DNA of 35,240 bases from an uncultured Collinsella sp. Its GTDB lineage: Bacteria > Actinomycetota > Coriobacteriia > Coriobacteriales > Coriobacteriaceae. Numbering within the stretch: position 1 is the first letter of the stretch; the number at the start of each line of letters is the position of its first letter. The position numbers and the translations under genes were made by a program. The stretch lies in NCBI GenBank assembly GCA_902494035.1, contig CABURV010000018.1, positions 1-35,240 on the forward strand, in the 5' to 3' direction. Below are positions 22,059 through 29,465 of this stretch, piece after piece. The notes beneath the pieces are model-generated. The model was not told the origin of the DNA. It ran no database searches and worked only from the letters and a program-made list of their open reading frames with translations.

Positions 22059-24776
22059 ATGGATACTGTCAGCAATTACACCGAAACGCTCGAAAAGACC
22101 GTCCGTGACCTTCTCGAGCGGCAGGAGGATCTGATCAGGACTGCCTTTACCGACCAGCTTACTGGGCTTGGCAACCGCGGCGGTTTTGCCCGTTCCCTCG
22201 AGGAGCTCTGGGAGCAGGACGCCCCCGTTACCATGGCGTTCATCGATATCGACAATCTCAAGCACTGCAACGACGTCTTTGGGCATGACGAGGGCAACCG
22301 CTATATCTTGCAGGTAAGTCTCTATCTTAAGCTGTATATGAAGGTGGGCGAAGCGGCGTTTCGCATAGGCGGTGACGAGTTTGCCATCCTATCTACGATT
22401 GCAACCGAGGACGACCTCGCCGAACGTCTGAAACACTGCCGAACGGTTCTGCTCAAAAACAACGATTCCGAGATGCCCCGCTCGTTTAGCTACGGAGTGT
22501 CACATGCCGACCCCGCCCTGGGCGAAGCTTCCAATCGCATGACGCTCGATGCCGACCATCGCATGTACGACTACAAGCTACGTCATGCAATGCACCTCGA
22601 TCGACGCAATATCACGCAAGTTCACGCCGACGACTTCGAAATAAGCGATCGAATTTTTGACGCCTTTTCGATGCTCAACGAGGGCCGTTATTTCTTTATC
22701 GAGAACTTGGACAAACATCGCACCCTTTGGTCACAAGGTGCCTTGCGCGATCTTGGCCTTCCCTCGGAGCACATAGACAACTGTCGCGATTACTGGAAAA
22801 CGCGCGTCCATCCCGACGACCTTGAGGCCTGCATCAACGACATCGACCAAGTCTACAACGGCACCAAGCACCGTCGCGTCATGCAATATCGTGTGCGCAA
22901 CGCCGTCGGCGACTACGTCCTTTGCCGTGCTCGCGGGTTTCGTATCGACGGCGACGGAAATGTCCCCTCGCTCTATGTCGGTGAGCTCGTCAACCACTCA
23001 CTTGCCGAAACCGTCGACGCCGCCACAGGCCTCGGAACGCAGCGCATGCTGGCCAACGCCATCGACGCCTGCCGCCGCGATCGTTGCGAGACAGGGCTTA
23101 TAGCAGTGCGCGTTCGTGGCACGACAAAGCTCAACGAGCTCTACGGGGCCGAGGCTGTCGACAACATGCTTGCCGAATACGCTGGCCGCATGCTGTCGAT
23201 CACCCGCGGCAGGAGCCGGGTCTACCGTTCACGAAGCGTCCAGTTCGTCGTGCTCAGCAACGAACTAGACCACGAGGCATTCGAGCAACTGACCCGCCAC
23301 CTTAAAGAGGCCGTTTTCGCTCCTGTTCGAATCGCAGGCGACACCATTACTCCCGTCTGCCTTGTCGTCCCGGCCTTTTACGAGCACTTAACCCATCAAG
23401 CGACCGCCGTTTTAGGCGAACTCGACCGTCGCCTTCGCACGGCCGGCGGGCTTGTTCCCAACGACAGCCTCCCCATACCCGAGGCGGAGCGCAAAAGCGC
23501 CATAGCCGAACGTATCGACTCGCTCACGGGCCTCTATCGACCCAGCGAGTTTATGCGGCGCGCCAACGCATTTCTCGAGGCAAGGCGCAACGGCGCCTGG
23601 TGCATCGCCACGGTCGACATGGGCCACATGCGCCTGTTTAATGAATGGCACGGCCAGGCCGAGGGCGACCGCGTGCTCGCCGATGTGGGCACGGTCCTCA
23701 AGGACATCGAGAATGCCGATATGGGCGTCGCAGGATACTGGGGCCAAGATGACTTTTGCGTACTCATCCCCTTTAAGCACATCACCGTCCATCAAATCTA
23801 CAACCGCGTTCGCGAGGCAGTAGCTAGGCATGATGACGGCGTAGGTTTTTGGCCGTCCATGGGCGTTTACCCCATCGACTCCAGTGAGGAAATCACCATC
23901 GATGCGCAGGCGAAGGCCATGTTTACCAATCGGCGCGCAAAAAACGACTTCAAGGAGCGCATTGCCATTTTCTGCCCCGCGGAGTACGAGCGCGAAGTCG
24001 TGTTCCACCGCACGCTGACCGAATTCCAGTACGCGCTCTCGGACGGTCGCATTACCTACCACTTGCAACCCCAGGTCGATATGGAAACCGGCGAGATTAT
24101 TGGTGCCGAAGCGCTCACCCGCTGGATTGACAAGGACGGCTCTCTCATTTCGCCCGCAACGTTTATCCCCGCACTCGAGGATAGCGGCTTTGTAGTGACG
24201 CTCGACAAGTACATTTGGCAGGGTGTCGCCATATGGCTTCGCGAGCGTCTCGATCGCCGTCTTCGCGTGGTTCCGGTCTCGCTTAATGTGTCGCGCGTGG
24301 ATATCCTTGCCTGCGACGTTGCCGAACATATGGGGGCGCTCGCCGCCCAATACAACCTACCGCCCGAGCTCATGCGTATCGAGATCACCGAGACGGCTTA
24401 TACGGGAGAATCCGAGGCCGTGGATAAGCTGACCGCAGATCTGCACACCCGCGGCTTCTCGACCTATATGGACGATTTTGGCACCGGTCAGTCCACGCTC
24501 GCGATGCTCAAGAACGTCAACGTCGACGTCATCAAGCTCGACCGCACCTTTGTGCCCACCGACCGCGATCAAGGCCGCAGCACGCAAATCATTTCATCGA
24601 TGCTCGAAATGGCGCAGTCGCTCCATCTACCCGTCGTGGTCGAAGGCGTCGAGACAAATGAGCAGGCGAACATGCTACGACAAATGGGCGCCCGCTACGC
24701 TCAGGGCTTCCTCTACTACCGCCCCATGCCGGCGAAGGATTTTGAGGCATTGCTCGATGGTGGCAATAACAACTGA
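22059..24776 (+). CDS. GGDEF-PAS-GGDEF-GGDEF-EAL cyclic-di-GMP protein
   Basis: A 905-aa cytosolic protein without membrane segments. Domains by eye: short coiled coil (5-30); GGDEF1 about 30-170 with an intact RIGGDEF (104-108) but no RxxD inhibitory site (KVGE there); a PAS_3-like domain about 205-315 (YWKTRVHPDDLEACINDI, MQYRVRNAVGDYVLCRARGF); a degenerate GGDEF2 about 320-460 (RSRSVQFVVL at the motif); a degenerate GGDEF3 about 480-625 (WGQDDF); and an EAL domain about 640-900. The EAL domain has all key motifs: GAEALTRW, SLNVSR, MRIEITET, MDDFGTG, VIKLDRTF and VVEGVET, so it should hydrolyse c-di-GMP. ATG at 22059 is the first after an in-frame stop; its ribosome site is weak. A paralogue follows. 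Confidence 0.9.
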   Translation: MDTVSNYTETLEKTVRDLLERQEDLIRTAFTDQLTGLGNRGGFARSLEELWEQDAPVTMAFIDIDNLKHCNDVFGHDEGNRYILQVSLYLKLYMKVGEAAFRIGGDEFAILSTIATEDDLAERLKHCRTVLLKNNDSEMPRSFSYGVSHADPALGEASNRMTLDADHRMYDYKLRHAMHLDRRNITQVHADDFEISDRIFDAFSMLNEGRYFFIENLDKHRTLWSQGALRDLGLPSEHIDNCRDYWKTRVHPDDLEACINDIDQVYNGTKHRRVMQYRVRNAVGDYVLCRARGFRIDGDGNVPSLYVGELVNHSLAETVDAATGLGTQRMLANAIDACRRDRCETGLIAVRVRGTTKLNELYGAEAVDNMLAEYAGRMLSITRGRSRVYRSRSVQFVVLSNELDHEAFEQLTRHLKEAVFAPVRIAGDTITPVCLVVPAFYEHLTHQATAVLGELDRRLRTAGGLVPNDSLPIPEAERKSAIAERIDSLTGLYRPSEFMRRANAFLEARRNGAWCIATVDMGHMRLFNEWHGQAEGDRVLADVGTVLKDIENADMGVAGYWGQDDFCVLIPFKHITVHQIYNRVREAVARHDDGVGFWPSMGVYPIDSSEEITIDAQAKAMFTNRRAKNDFKERIAIFCPAEYEREVVFHRTLTEFQYALSDGRITYHLQPQVDMETGEIIGAEALTRWIDKDGSLISPATFIPALEDSGFVVTLDKYIWQGVAIWLRERLDRRLRVVPVSLNVSRVDILACDVAEHMGALAAQYNLPPELMRIEITETAYTGESEAVDKLTADLHTRGFSTYMDDFGTGQSTLAMLKNVNVDVIKLDRTFVPTDRDQGRSTQIISSMLEMAQSLHLPVVVEGVETNEQANMLRQMGARYAQGFLYYRPMPAKDFEALLDGGNNN

Positions 24777-24834
24777 TACGCTCGCGCGCAAAACGCCACC
24801 GTCGAAGGGGGCATTTGTCTCCATTAGCTAACTT

Positions 24835-24865
24835 ATATCCCCAATTCAAACCGAATTGGGGATAT
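24835..24865 (+). other. 13-bp perfect hairpin between the two GGDEF genes
   Basis: ATATCCCCAATTC and GAATTGGGGATAT around loop AAACC, 38 nt before the second gene. There is no T tract. It could terminate the EAL gene, be an operator, or structure the leader of the second gene. Confidence 0.45.
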
Positions 24866-24903
24866 GATACAAACCGTTGTTCCGCCCAAGGAGGTTATCC
24901 ATC

Positions 24904-26433
24904 ATGAACGAGTCATATCGCCTGGGCGAGCAATCGATTATTGCCTATCTTCAGCAACTTGCGAACGGCGTCTCGACCGCTGAACTCGATGTTGCCGCGC
25001 TGCCTGCTGAGCTACGCGCCGTTGGTGAGCAACTGCAAAAGACGCATGCCATCCTGCAACAAGAGCGCCAGCTGCTTGAGCGCAACGCCTATATCGATCC
25101 GCTCACCAACTTGGGCAACCGCAACGGATTCGACCGTCACGTCGAGCAACTCTGGCGCAAAGGCGACCCCTTCACCTGCGCCTATATTGACATCGACCAT
25201 CTCAAGCATTGCAATGATAGGTTTGGCCACGCCGAAGGCAATCGCTATATTCTGAGCATCTGCCGCACGCTCTCCGAAACCATGGAGCACGATGAGATGC
25301 TGTTCCGTATCGGTGGAGACGAGTTTGTGCTCATCTCGCCCTCCGCAAACGAGATTGAACTCGAGCAGCGCTTGGAGCAGGTGCGTACCAGGCTGATCGA
25401 GGCGAGCTCAGGTGGCAAGGCGCCCATGATCGGCAGCTTTAGCTTTGGCTGCTCGCGCGTCGATCCACTTGCTGGCGACACGCGTCGCCAGATGACGATG
25501 GATGCCGATCGCAAGATGTATCGCTATAAGCTTATGCATCGTGTGCAGCAACCGAAAGACGATGACGCGCCGCAACGCCCAATCGTTGATCAGCTTCCCT
25601 GCAACGACCGGGTGTTCCAAGCGATCTCCATGAGCTCCGAGACGCGCTATCCGTTTATCCTCAATCTCGATACGGGAGAATCGCAATGGTCGGTTAACGC
25701 CGTGCGCGATTTTGACCTGCCCTCCCAGCACCCTTTTAACTCACTCGACATGTGGCTCGCCCGCGTCCATCCCGAGGACCGCGACAACGTACGTGCCGAG
25801 CTCGACATGGTGATAAACGGCACGTGGCACTTCCACTACATGCAGTATCGCGTAATGGATGCCACCGGAAAATACGTGCTTTGTGACTGCACGGGCTACC
25901 GCTTGGACGGCACCGATACCGAGCCCGGCATGTATGTGGGCATTATCATCAACCGAAGCTTGGCAGATACGACCGATTCCGTGACCGGCTTGGGCGATAT
26001 TCACGCCCTGGTCAACGCCATTGGCGAAATGCGTCGCGTGGCGCGCAAGGCTGGTTTGATCGCCATCAAAATCGACGATATCGCTCAGGTCAATGCCCGC
26101 TTTGGCTTTGATGCGGGCGACCGCGTTTTGGCAGAAAGCGCCGCCTGCCTCATGGAATGCTCGCGCGGCAAGGGTCGCCTGTTCCGCTCGACGGGGCCGA
26201 CGTTCGCGGCGCTTTTCGACGACTTTGATCCCGAAGAGACCGACGCGATCGCAGAAGAAATCGAGCGGTTCCTGGGTTCTCCCGTGCTCATCGGCTCGCT
26301 TGAATATCAGCCACCCATTCGTGTGGCGACACTTCATCTGGACGCTGTCGATCGACAGCCCGTTTCCATTTTGAACGAACTCAAAGCGCGGCTTATAGAG
26401 GCACCGCAAGTACCGGGCACCAAGCTGGACTAG
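24904..26433 (+). CDS. GGDEF-PAS-degenerate GGDEF protein (diguanylate cyclase-like)
   Basis: A 509-aa cytosolic protein paralogous to the first two-thirds of the preceding gene. ATG at 24904 has AAGGAGG about 10 nt upstream. A coiled N-terminus (about 35-62) leads into GGDEF1 (63-200) with intact RIGGDEF (137-141); the inhibitory RxxD is replaced by EHDE. A PAS_3-like domain follows (about 235-345: MWLARVHPEDRDNVRAELDM, YMQYRVMDATGKYVLCDCTGY), then a second GGDEF fold (about 355-500) without the motif (RSTGPTFAALF). It has no EAL domain, so it may synthesise c-di-GMP while the neighbour degrades it. Shared phrases with the neighbour (YIDIDHLKHCND, EGNRYIL, TDSVTGLG) point to tandem duplication. 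Confidence 0.88.
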   Translation: MNESYRLGEQSIIAYLQQLANGVSTAELDVAALPAELRAVGEQLQKTHAILQQERQLLERNAYIDPLTNLGNRNGFDRHVEQLWRKGDPFTCAYIDIDHLKHCNDRFGHAEGNRYILSICRTLSETMEHDEMLFRIGGDEFVLISPSANEIELEQRLEQVRTRLIEASSGGKAPMIGSFSFGCSRVDPLAGDTRRQMTMDADRKMYRYKLMHRVQQPKDDDAPQRPIVDQLPCNDRVFQAISMSSETRYPFILNLDTGESQWSVNAVRDFDLPSQHPFNSLDMWLARVHPEDRDNVRAELDMVINGTWHFHYMQYRVMDATGKYVLCDCTGYRLDGTDTEPGMYVGIIINRSLADTTDSVTGLGDIHALVNAIGEMRRVARKAGLIAIKIDDIAQVNARFGFDAGDRVLAESAACLMECSRGKGRLFRSTGPTFAALFDDFDPEETDAIAEEIERFLGSPVLIGSLEYQPPIRVATLHLDAVDRQPVSILNELKARLIEAPQVPGTKLD

Positions 26434-26437
26434 CGTT

Positions 26438-26482
26438 GTGGGGCGCGACGTGAAACACAAGCCGTTTCGCATCGCGCCCCAC
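26438..26482 (+). terminator. Stem-loop after the second GGDEF gene
   Basis: GTGGGGCGCGA (26438-26448) pairs with TCGCGCCCCAC (26472-26482), continuing through GAAAC/GTTTC. Very stable, but no T run follows. Confidence 0.6.
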
Positions 26483-26544
26483 GCCATCTGCCCTCTCGTG
26501 CGATAATCCTCCGCAGAAGTCACCGACAGCAGAGGGAGTTTGTG

Positions 26545-27168
26545 ATGAAGGTTCTTTTGGTCAATGGCAGTCCCAAGGCAAACGGCAACACCGCCCGCGC
26601 ACTCGCCGAGGTCGCCGAGCAGCTCAATGCCGAAGGCATTGATACCGAGGTGTTTCAGCTGGGCGCCAAGCCCATTCGCGACTGCATCGGCTGCGGTCAG
26701 TGCGGCAAACTTGGCGGTCGCTGCACCTTTGACGACGACGTGGTGAACGAGCTCATCGCTGCCGCCGAGCAGGCCGACGGTTTTGTCTTTGGCTCGCCCG
26801 TCTACTACGCGCACCCCAGCGGCCGCATCCTTTCGGCCCTCGATCGCGCCTTCTATGCAGGCGGGCATGCCTTTGAGCACAAACCCGGCGCCGCAGTCGC
26901 CGTCGCCCGTCGCGGCGGCACGTCGACCACCTTCGATGTGCTCAACAAGTACTTCACCATTAAGCAAATGCCCGTGGTTGCTTCCACCTACTGGAACAAC
27001 GTGTTTGGCCGCGTGCCCGGCGACGCCGATGGGGACGCCGAGGGCCTTGCCACCATGCGAAACATCGGCAAAAACATGGCCTGGCTCCTGCGTTGCATCG
27101 AGGCAGGACGGGCCGCCGGTATCAACGCGCCCGAAGCCGATCGCGCAACGACCAACTTCATTCGATAG
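26545..27168 (+). CDS. Flavodoxin-fold NAD(P)H-dependent FMN reductase
   Basis: A 207-aa flavoprotein of the NADPH-dependent FMN reductase (iron-sulfur flavoprotein-like) family. The FMN phosphate loop is VNGSPKANGNT near the N-terminus; CIGCGQC (about 47-53) is the Cys-rich motif of this group, in which full ISF members bind an Fe-S cluster; FGSPVYYAHPSG is the second flavin loop. The ATG at 26545 is preferred to GTG at 26542 because AGGGAG sits 6 nt before it. It reduces flavin or small electrophiles such as quinones; substrate not known. The next gene starts 12 nt later, so the two form an operon. Confidence 0.88.
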   Translation: MKVLLVNGSPKANGNTARALAEVAEQLNAEGIDTEVFQLGAKPIRDCIGCGQCGKLGGRCTFDDDVVNELIAAAEQADGFVFGSPVYYAHPSGRILSALDRAFYAGGHAFEHKPGAAVAVARRGGTSTTFDVLNKYFTIKQMPVVASTYWNNVFGRVPGDADGDAEGLATMRNIGKNMAWLLRCIEAGRAAGINAPEADRATTNFIR

Positions 27169-27180
27169 AGCGGCGGAGCC

Positions 27181-27522
27181 ATGAATATTCAAATCTTCGG
27201 GACTAAGAAGTCGTTCGACACCAAGAAAGCGCAGCGTTTCTTCAAAGAACGCCGCATTAAGGTGCAGTTTATTGACCTTAAGGAAAAGGAGATGAGCAAA
27301 GGCGAGCTCACGAGCGTGATGCAGGCGGTCGGCGGTATCGACAAACTGCTCAACCCCAAAGCCAAGGACGAGGAGACGCTCGCGCTCATCCAGCACCTCA
27401 CCCCTAGCCAGCGCTTCGATAAACTGCTCGAGAATCAGCAGGTTCTAGCCGAGCCCATCGTGCGCAACGGCAAAAAGGCCACCGTCGGTTATTGCCCCGA
27501 TGTGTGGGGAGCCTGGGAGTAG
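27181..27522 (+). CDS. ArsC/Spx-fold protein lacking the active-site Cys
   Basis: A 113-aa protein of the ArsC/YffB/Spx thioredoxin-like fold: IQIFGTKKSFDTKKAQRFFKERRIKVQFIDLKEKEMS at the N-terminus and PSQRFDKLLENQQVLAEPIVRNGKKATVGYCPDVW at the end. Family members have Cys at the position of Phe in KKSFDTKKA (CDTCKKA or CDTIKKA). The only Cys here is in GYCPDVW, so arsenate reduction by the normal route is not expected. The Pro of the cis-Pro region (AEPIVRNG) is kept. ATG at 27181 with GGAG close upstream. It forms an operon with the FMN reductase gene. A binding or regulatory role is possible, but that is inference. Confidence 0.85.
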   Translation: MNIQIFGTKKSFDTKKAQRFFKERRIKVQFIDLKEKEMSKGELTSVMQAVGGIDKLLNPKAKDEETLALIQHLTPSQRFDKLLENQQVLAEPIVRNGKKATVGYCPDVWGAWE

Positions 27523-27608
27523 CCTGTGTTATTTGCCGGCGCGTGGGTATAAGAGCAGGCGTTTGGCATAAGATTTAACTGTAAGCCATGTCTAACAAAG
27601 GAGGGCAC

Positions 27609-28739
27609 ATGCCCAACAAACCCGTGAAGATCATCATGCTTACCGGATACCTCGGTGCCGGCAAGACCACGCTGCTCAACCACATCCTCGCTAACGACGG
27701 CGGCATCCGCGCCGCCGTGATCGTCAACGATATCGGCGAGATCAATGTGGACGCCAGCCTTATCGCCGACGGCGGCCTTTCCGAGACCGACGACCTCATC
27801 CCGCTCACCAACGGCTGCATCTGCTGCACGCTTTCGGACGACCTTGCTAACCAGCTGCAGGGCATCGCCGATTCGGGCAACTTCGACTACATCATCATCG
27901 AGGCTTCGGGCATTTGCGAGCCCATCCCCATCGCCTACACCATCTCGAGCTTCTGCGACGAGGCCAAGGTGGGCGGCGAGCCCAAGCTCGCGCTCGACAA
28001 CATCGTGGCCGTGGTCGACTGCGCCCGCATGTACGACGAGTTCAACGGCGGCCGCGACCTGCTGGCTGAGGATATCGACGAGGACGACATCGAAAGCCTG
28101 CTCATCCAGCAGATCGAGTTTTGCTCCACGCTGATCCTCAACAAGACCGATACCGTGAGCCCTGAGCAGATCGCCGAGCTCAAGGCCATCGTGCGCAGCC
28201 TGCAGAAAGACGCCGTGATCGTCGAGGCCCAAAACGGCGAGGTCCCCATGGAGGAGCTGCTCGATACCGACCGCTTCGACTTTATGCGCGCCTACAACTC
28301 CGCCGCCTGGATCGAGGCCATGGAGCATCCCGAAGAGCACGACGACCCCGAGGTGCTCGAGTACGACATCGAGACCTTTGTGTACTCGCGCCGCAAGCCG
28401 TTTGACCTGCAGAAGTTCACCGATTTTGTTGAGCAGGAGTGGCCCGACGAGGTCATCCGCGTCAAGGGTCCGCTGTGGCAGACCGGCGATCCGGACATGT
28501 GCTACATGTTTGAGCAGGCCGGCCACCAGATGCGCCTGATGGAGAACGGCCTGTTTGTCGACTCGGCGCCCGAGGGCGAGAAGCAGAAGATCATCGACGA
28601 GAACCCCGAAATCATGCAGATTTGGGACGACGAGACGGGCGACCGCATGACGAGCCTGTGCATCATCGGCCGTCACATGGACAAGGATGCGCTCATCGCC
28701 TCCCTCGATGCCTGCCTGACCGACTGGCACCGCGCCTAG
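27609..28739 (+). CDS. CobW/G3E-family GTPase (metallochaperone-like)
   Basis: A 376-aa G3E P-loop GTPase. ATG at 27609 has AGGAGG 6 nt upstream; the ATG at 27588 has none. Motifs: Walker A GYLGAGKTT (13-21), VIVNDIGEINVD, the metal-binding NGCICCTL, EASGICEP and NKTD for guanine. The C-terminal CobW domain contains DIETFVYSRRKPFD, VIRVKGPLW, QAGHQMRL and CLTDWHRA. The family inserts or delivers metals; YciC/ZigA and Zng1 members act in zinc homeostasis, CobW in cobalamin synthesis. No Zur box or cobalamin riboswitch is visible upstream, and no metalloenzyme gene adjoins, so the metal is undetermined. Its terminator follows at 28781. Confidence 0.9.
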   Translation: MPNKPVKIIMLTGYLGAGKTTLLNHILANDGGIRAAVIVNDIGEINVDASLIADGGLSETDDLIPLTNGCICCTLSDDLANQLQGIADSGNFDYIIIEASGICEPIPIAYTISSFCDEAKVGGEPKLALDNIVAVVDCARMYDEFNGGRDLLAEDIDEDDIESLLIQQIEFCSTLILNKTDTVSPEQIAELKAIVRSLQKDAVIVEAQNGEVPMEELLDTDRFDFMRAYNSAAWIEAMEHPEEHDDPEVLEYDIETFVYSRRKPFDLQKFTDFVEQEWPDEVIRVKGPLWQTGDPDMCYMFEQAGHQMRLMENGLFVDSAPEGEKQKIIDENPEIMQIWDDETGDRMTSLCIIGRHMDKDALIASLDACLTDWHRA

Positions 28740-28780
28740 GTTTATCCAAGCGGGTATTTTTCCGCCTACGTATAACCGCC

Positions 28781-28815
28781 AAACCACCACGAAGGTGCCC
28801 TTCGTGGTGGTTTTT
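28781..28815 (+). terminator. Intrinsic terminator of the CobW-type gene
   Basis: A perfect 14-bp stem (28781-28794 with 28800-28813), loop GTGCC, then a run of T. It lies directly before the trmL ribosome site, so trmL probably needs its own promoter or readthrough. Confidence 0.88.
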
Positions 28816-28836
28816 CGTTCTGAGTCAAGGAGATTC

Positions 28837-29436
28837 ATGTTCAACATTGTGCTGTATGCGCCCGAGATTCCGGCCAATACGGGCAATATCGGCCGCACCT
28901 GCGTGGTCACCGGCGCCCGCCTGCATCTGGTGGAGCCGCTGGGGTTTTCGCTCGATGACAAGACGGTACGTCGCGCCGGTCTGGGCTACTGGCAAAACTT
29001 GGACGTGACGACCTATGCCGGCTGGGAGGATTTCCTTGCGCGCAACGGCCTCTCCCCTGCCGACGAGCGCCTGCATCTGCTGACCAAAAAGGCACGCCGC
29101 ACCTATGCGCAGAGTACCTACCGCGATGGAGACTACTTGGTCTTTGGCAGCGAGAGCTCGGGCATTCCCGAGCCACTGCTTGCCGCGGCGTCCGAGCGCT
29201 GCGAGCGCATCCCGATGCTGCGCGATTGTGACTCACTCGATAACGCCGAGGCCTGGGAAGCCCACGAGGAATCGCTGGGACATACCGAGGACAGCCACGA
29301 GGCCATCCTTCGGCAGGATATCTGCGGCAACTTCGTCGACCCGGACGACTACCGCATCAGCGCCCTCAACCTTTCCAACAGCGCCGCCATCGTCCTCTAC
29401 GAAGCCCTGCGCCAGACAGACTTTCCGGGAATGTGA
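28837..29436 (+). CDS. trmL: tRNA (cytidine/uridine-2'-O)-methyltransferase TrmL with an insertion
   Basis: A 199-aa SPOUT methyltransferase that 2'-O-methylates the wobble base of tRNA-Leu. ATG at 28837 has AAGGAG 5 nt upstream. TrmL motifs: MFNIVLYAPEIPANTGNIGRTC at the start, LHLVEPLGF, YLVFGSESSGIP (SAM knot) and ALNLSNSAAIVLYEALRQ. In usual TrmL (about 155 aa), the RIPM strand is followed at once by the LNLSN strand. Here about 48 residues (128-175, acidic, EAHEESLGHTEDSHE) are inserted between them, beside the cofactor knot. The stop TGA lies inside palindrome copy A. It converges with the UvrA-like gene. Confidence 0.88.
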   Translation: MFNIVLYAPEIPANTGNIGRTCVVTGARLHLVEPLGFSLDDKTVRRAGLGYWQNLDVTTYAGWEDFLARNGLSPADERLHLLTKKARRTYAQSTYRDGDYLVFGSESSGIPEPLLAAASERCERIPMLRDCDSLDNAEAWEAHEESLGHTEDSHEAILRQDICGNFVDPDDYRISALNLSNSAAIVLYEALRQTDFPGM

Positions 29437-29462
29437 CAAAGGAACTGTCCCTTTGTCACATT
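29430..29462. repeat. Palindrome copy A (trmL 3' end)
   Basis: Thirteen perfect pairs, AATGTGACAAAGG (29430-29442) and CCTTTGTCACATT (29450-29462), around AACTGTC. It contains the trmL stop codon (29434-29436) and fills the gap to the convergent UvrA-like gene (29466). It has no T tract. Confidence 0.9.
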
Positions 29463-29465
29463 CGG

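Noticed and set aside
22059..22110. Possible c-di-GMP riboswitch before the EAL gene
   Set aside because: The 324-nt leader lacks the conserved GEMM-I or GEMM-II segments.
25741..27396. 551-aa minus-strand frame across the second GGDEF, FMN reductase and ArsC-like genes
   Set aside because: It spans three genes with recognisable domains on the other strand and shows no family resemblance.
27489..28961. 490-aa minus-strand frame over the CobW-type gene
   Set aside because: Shadow of a G3E GTPase with all motifs intact; it also runs through the strong terminator at 28781.
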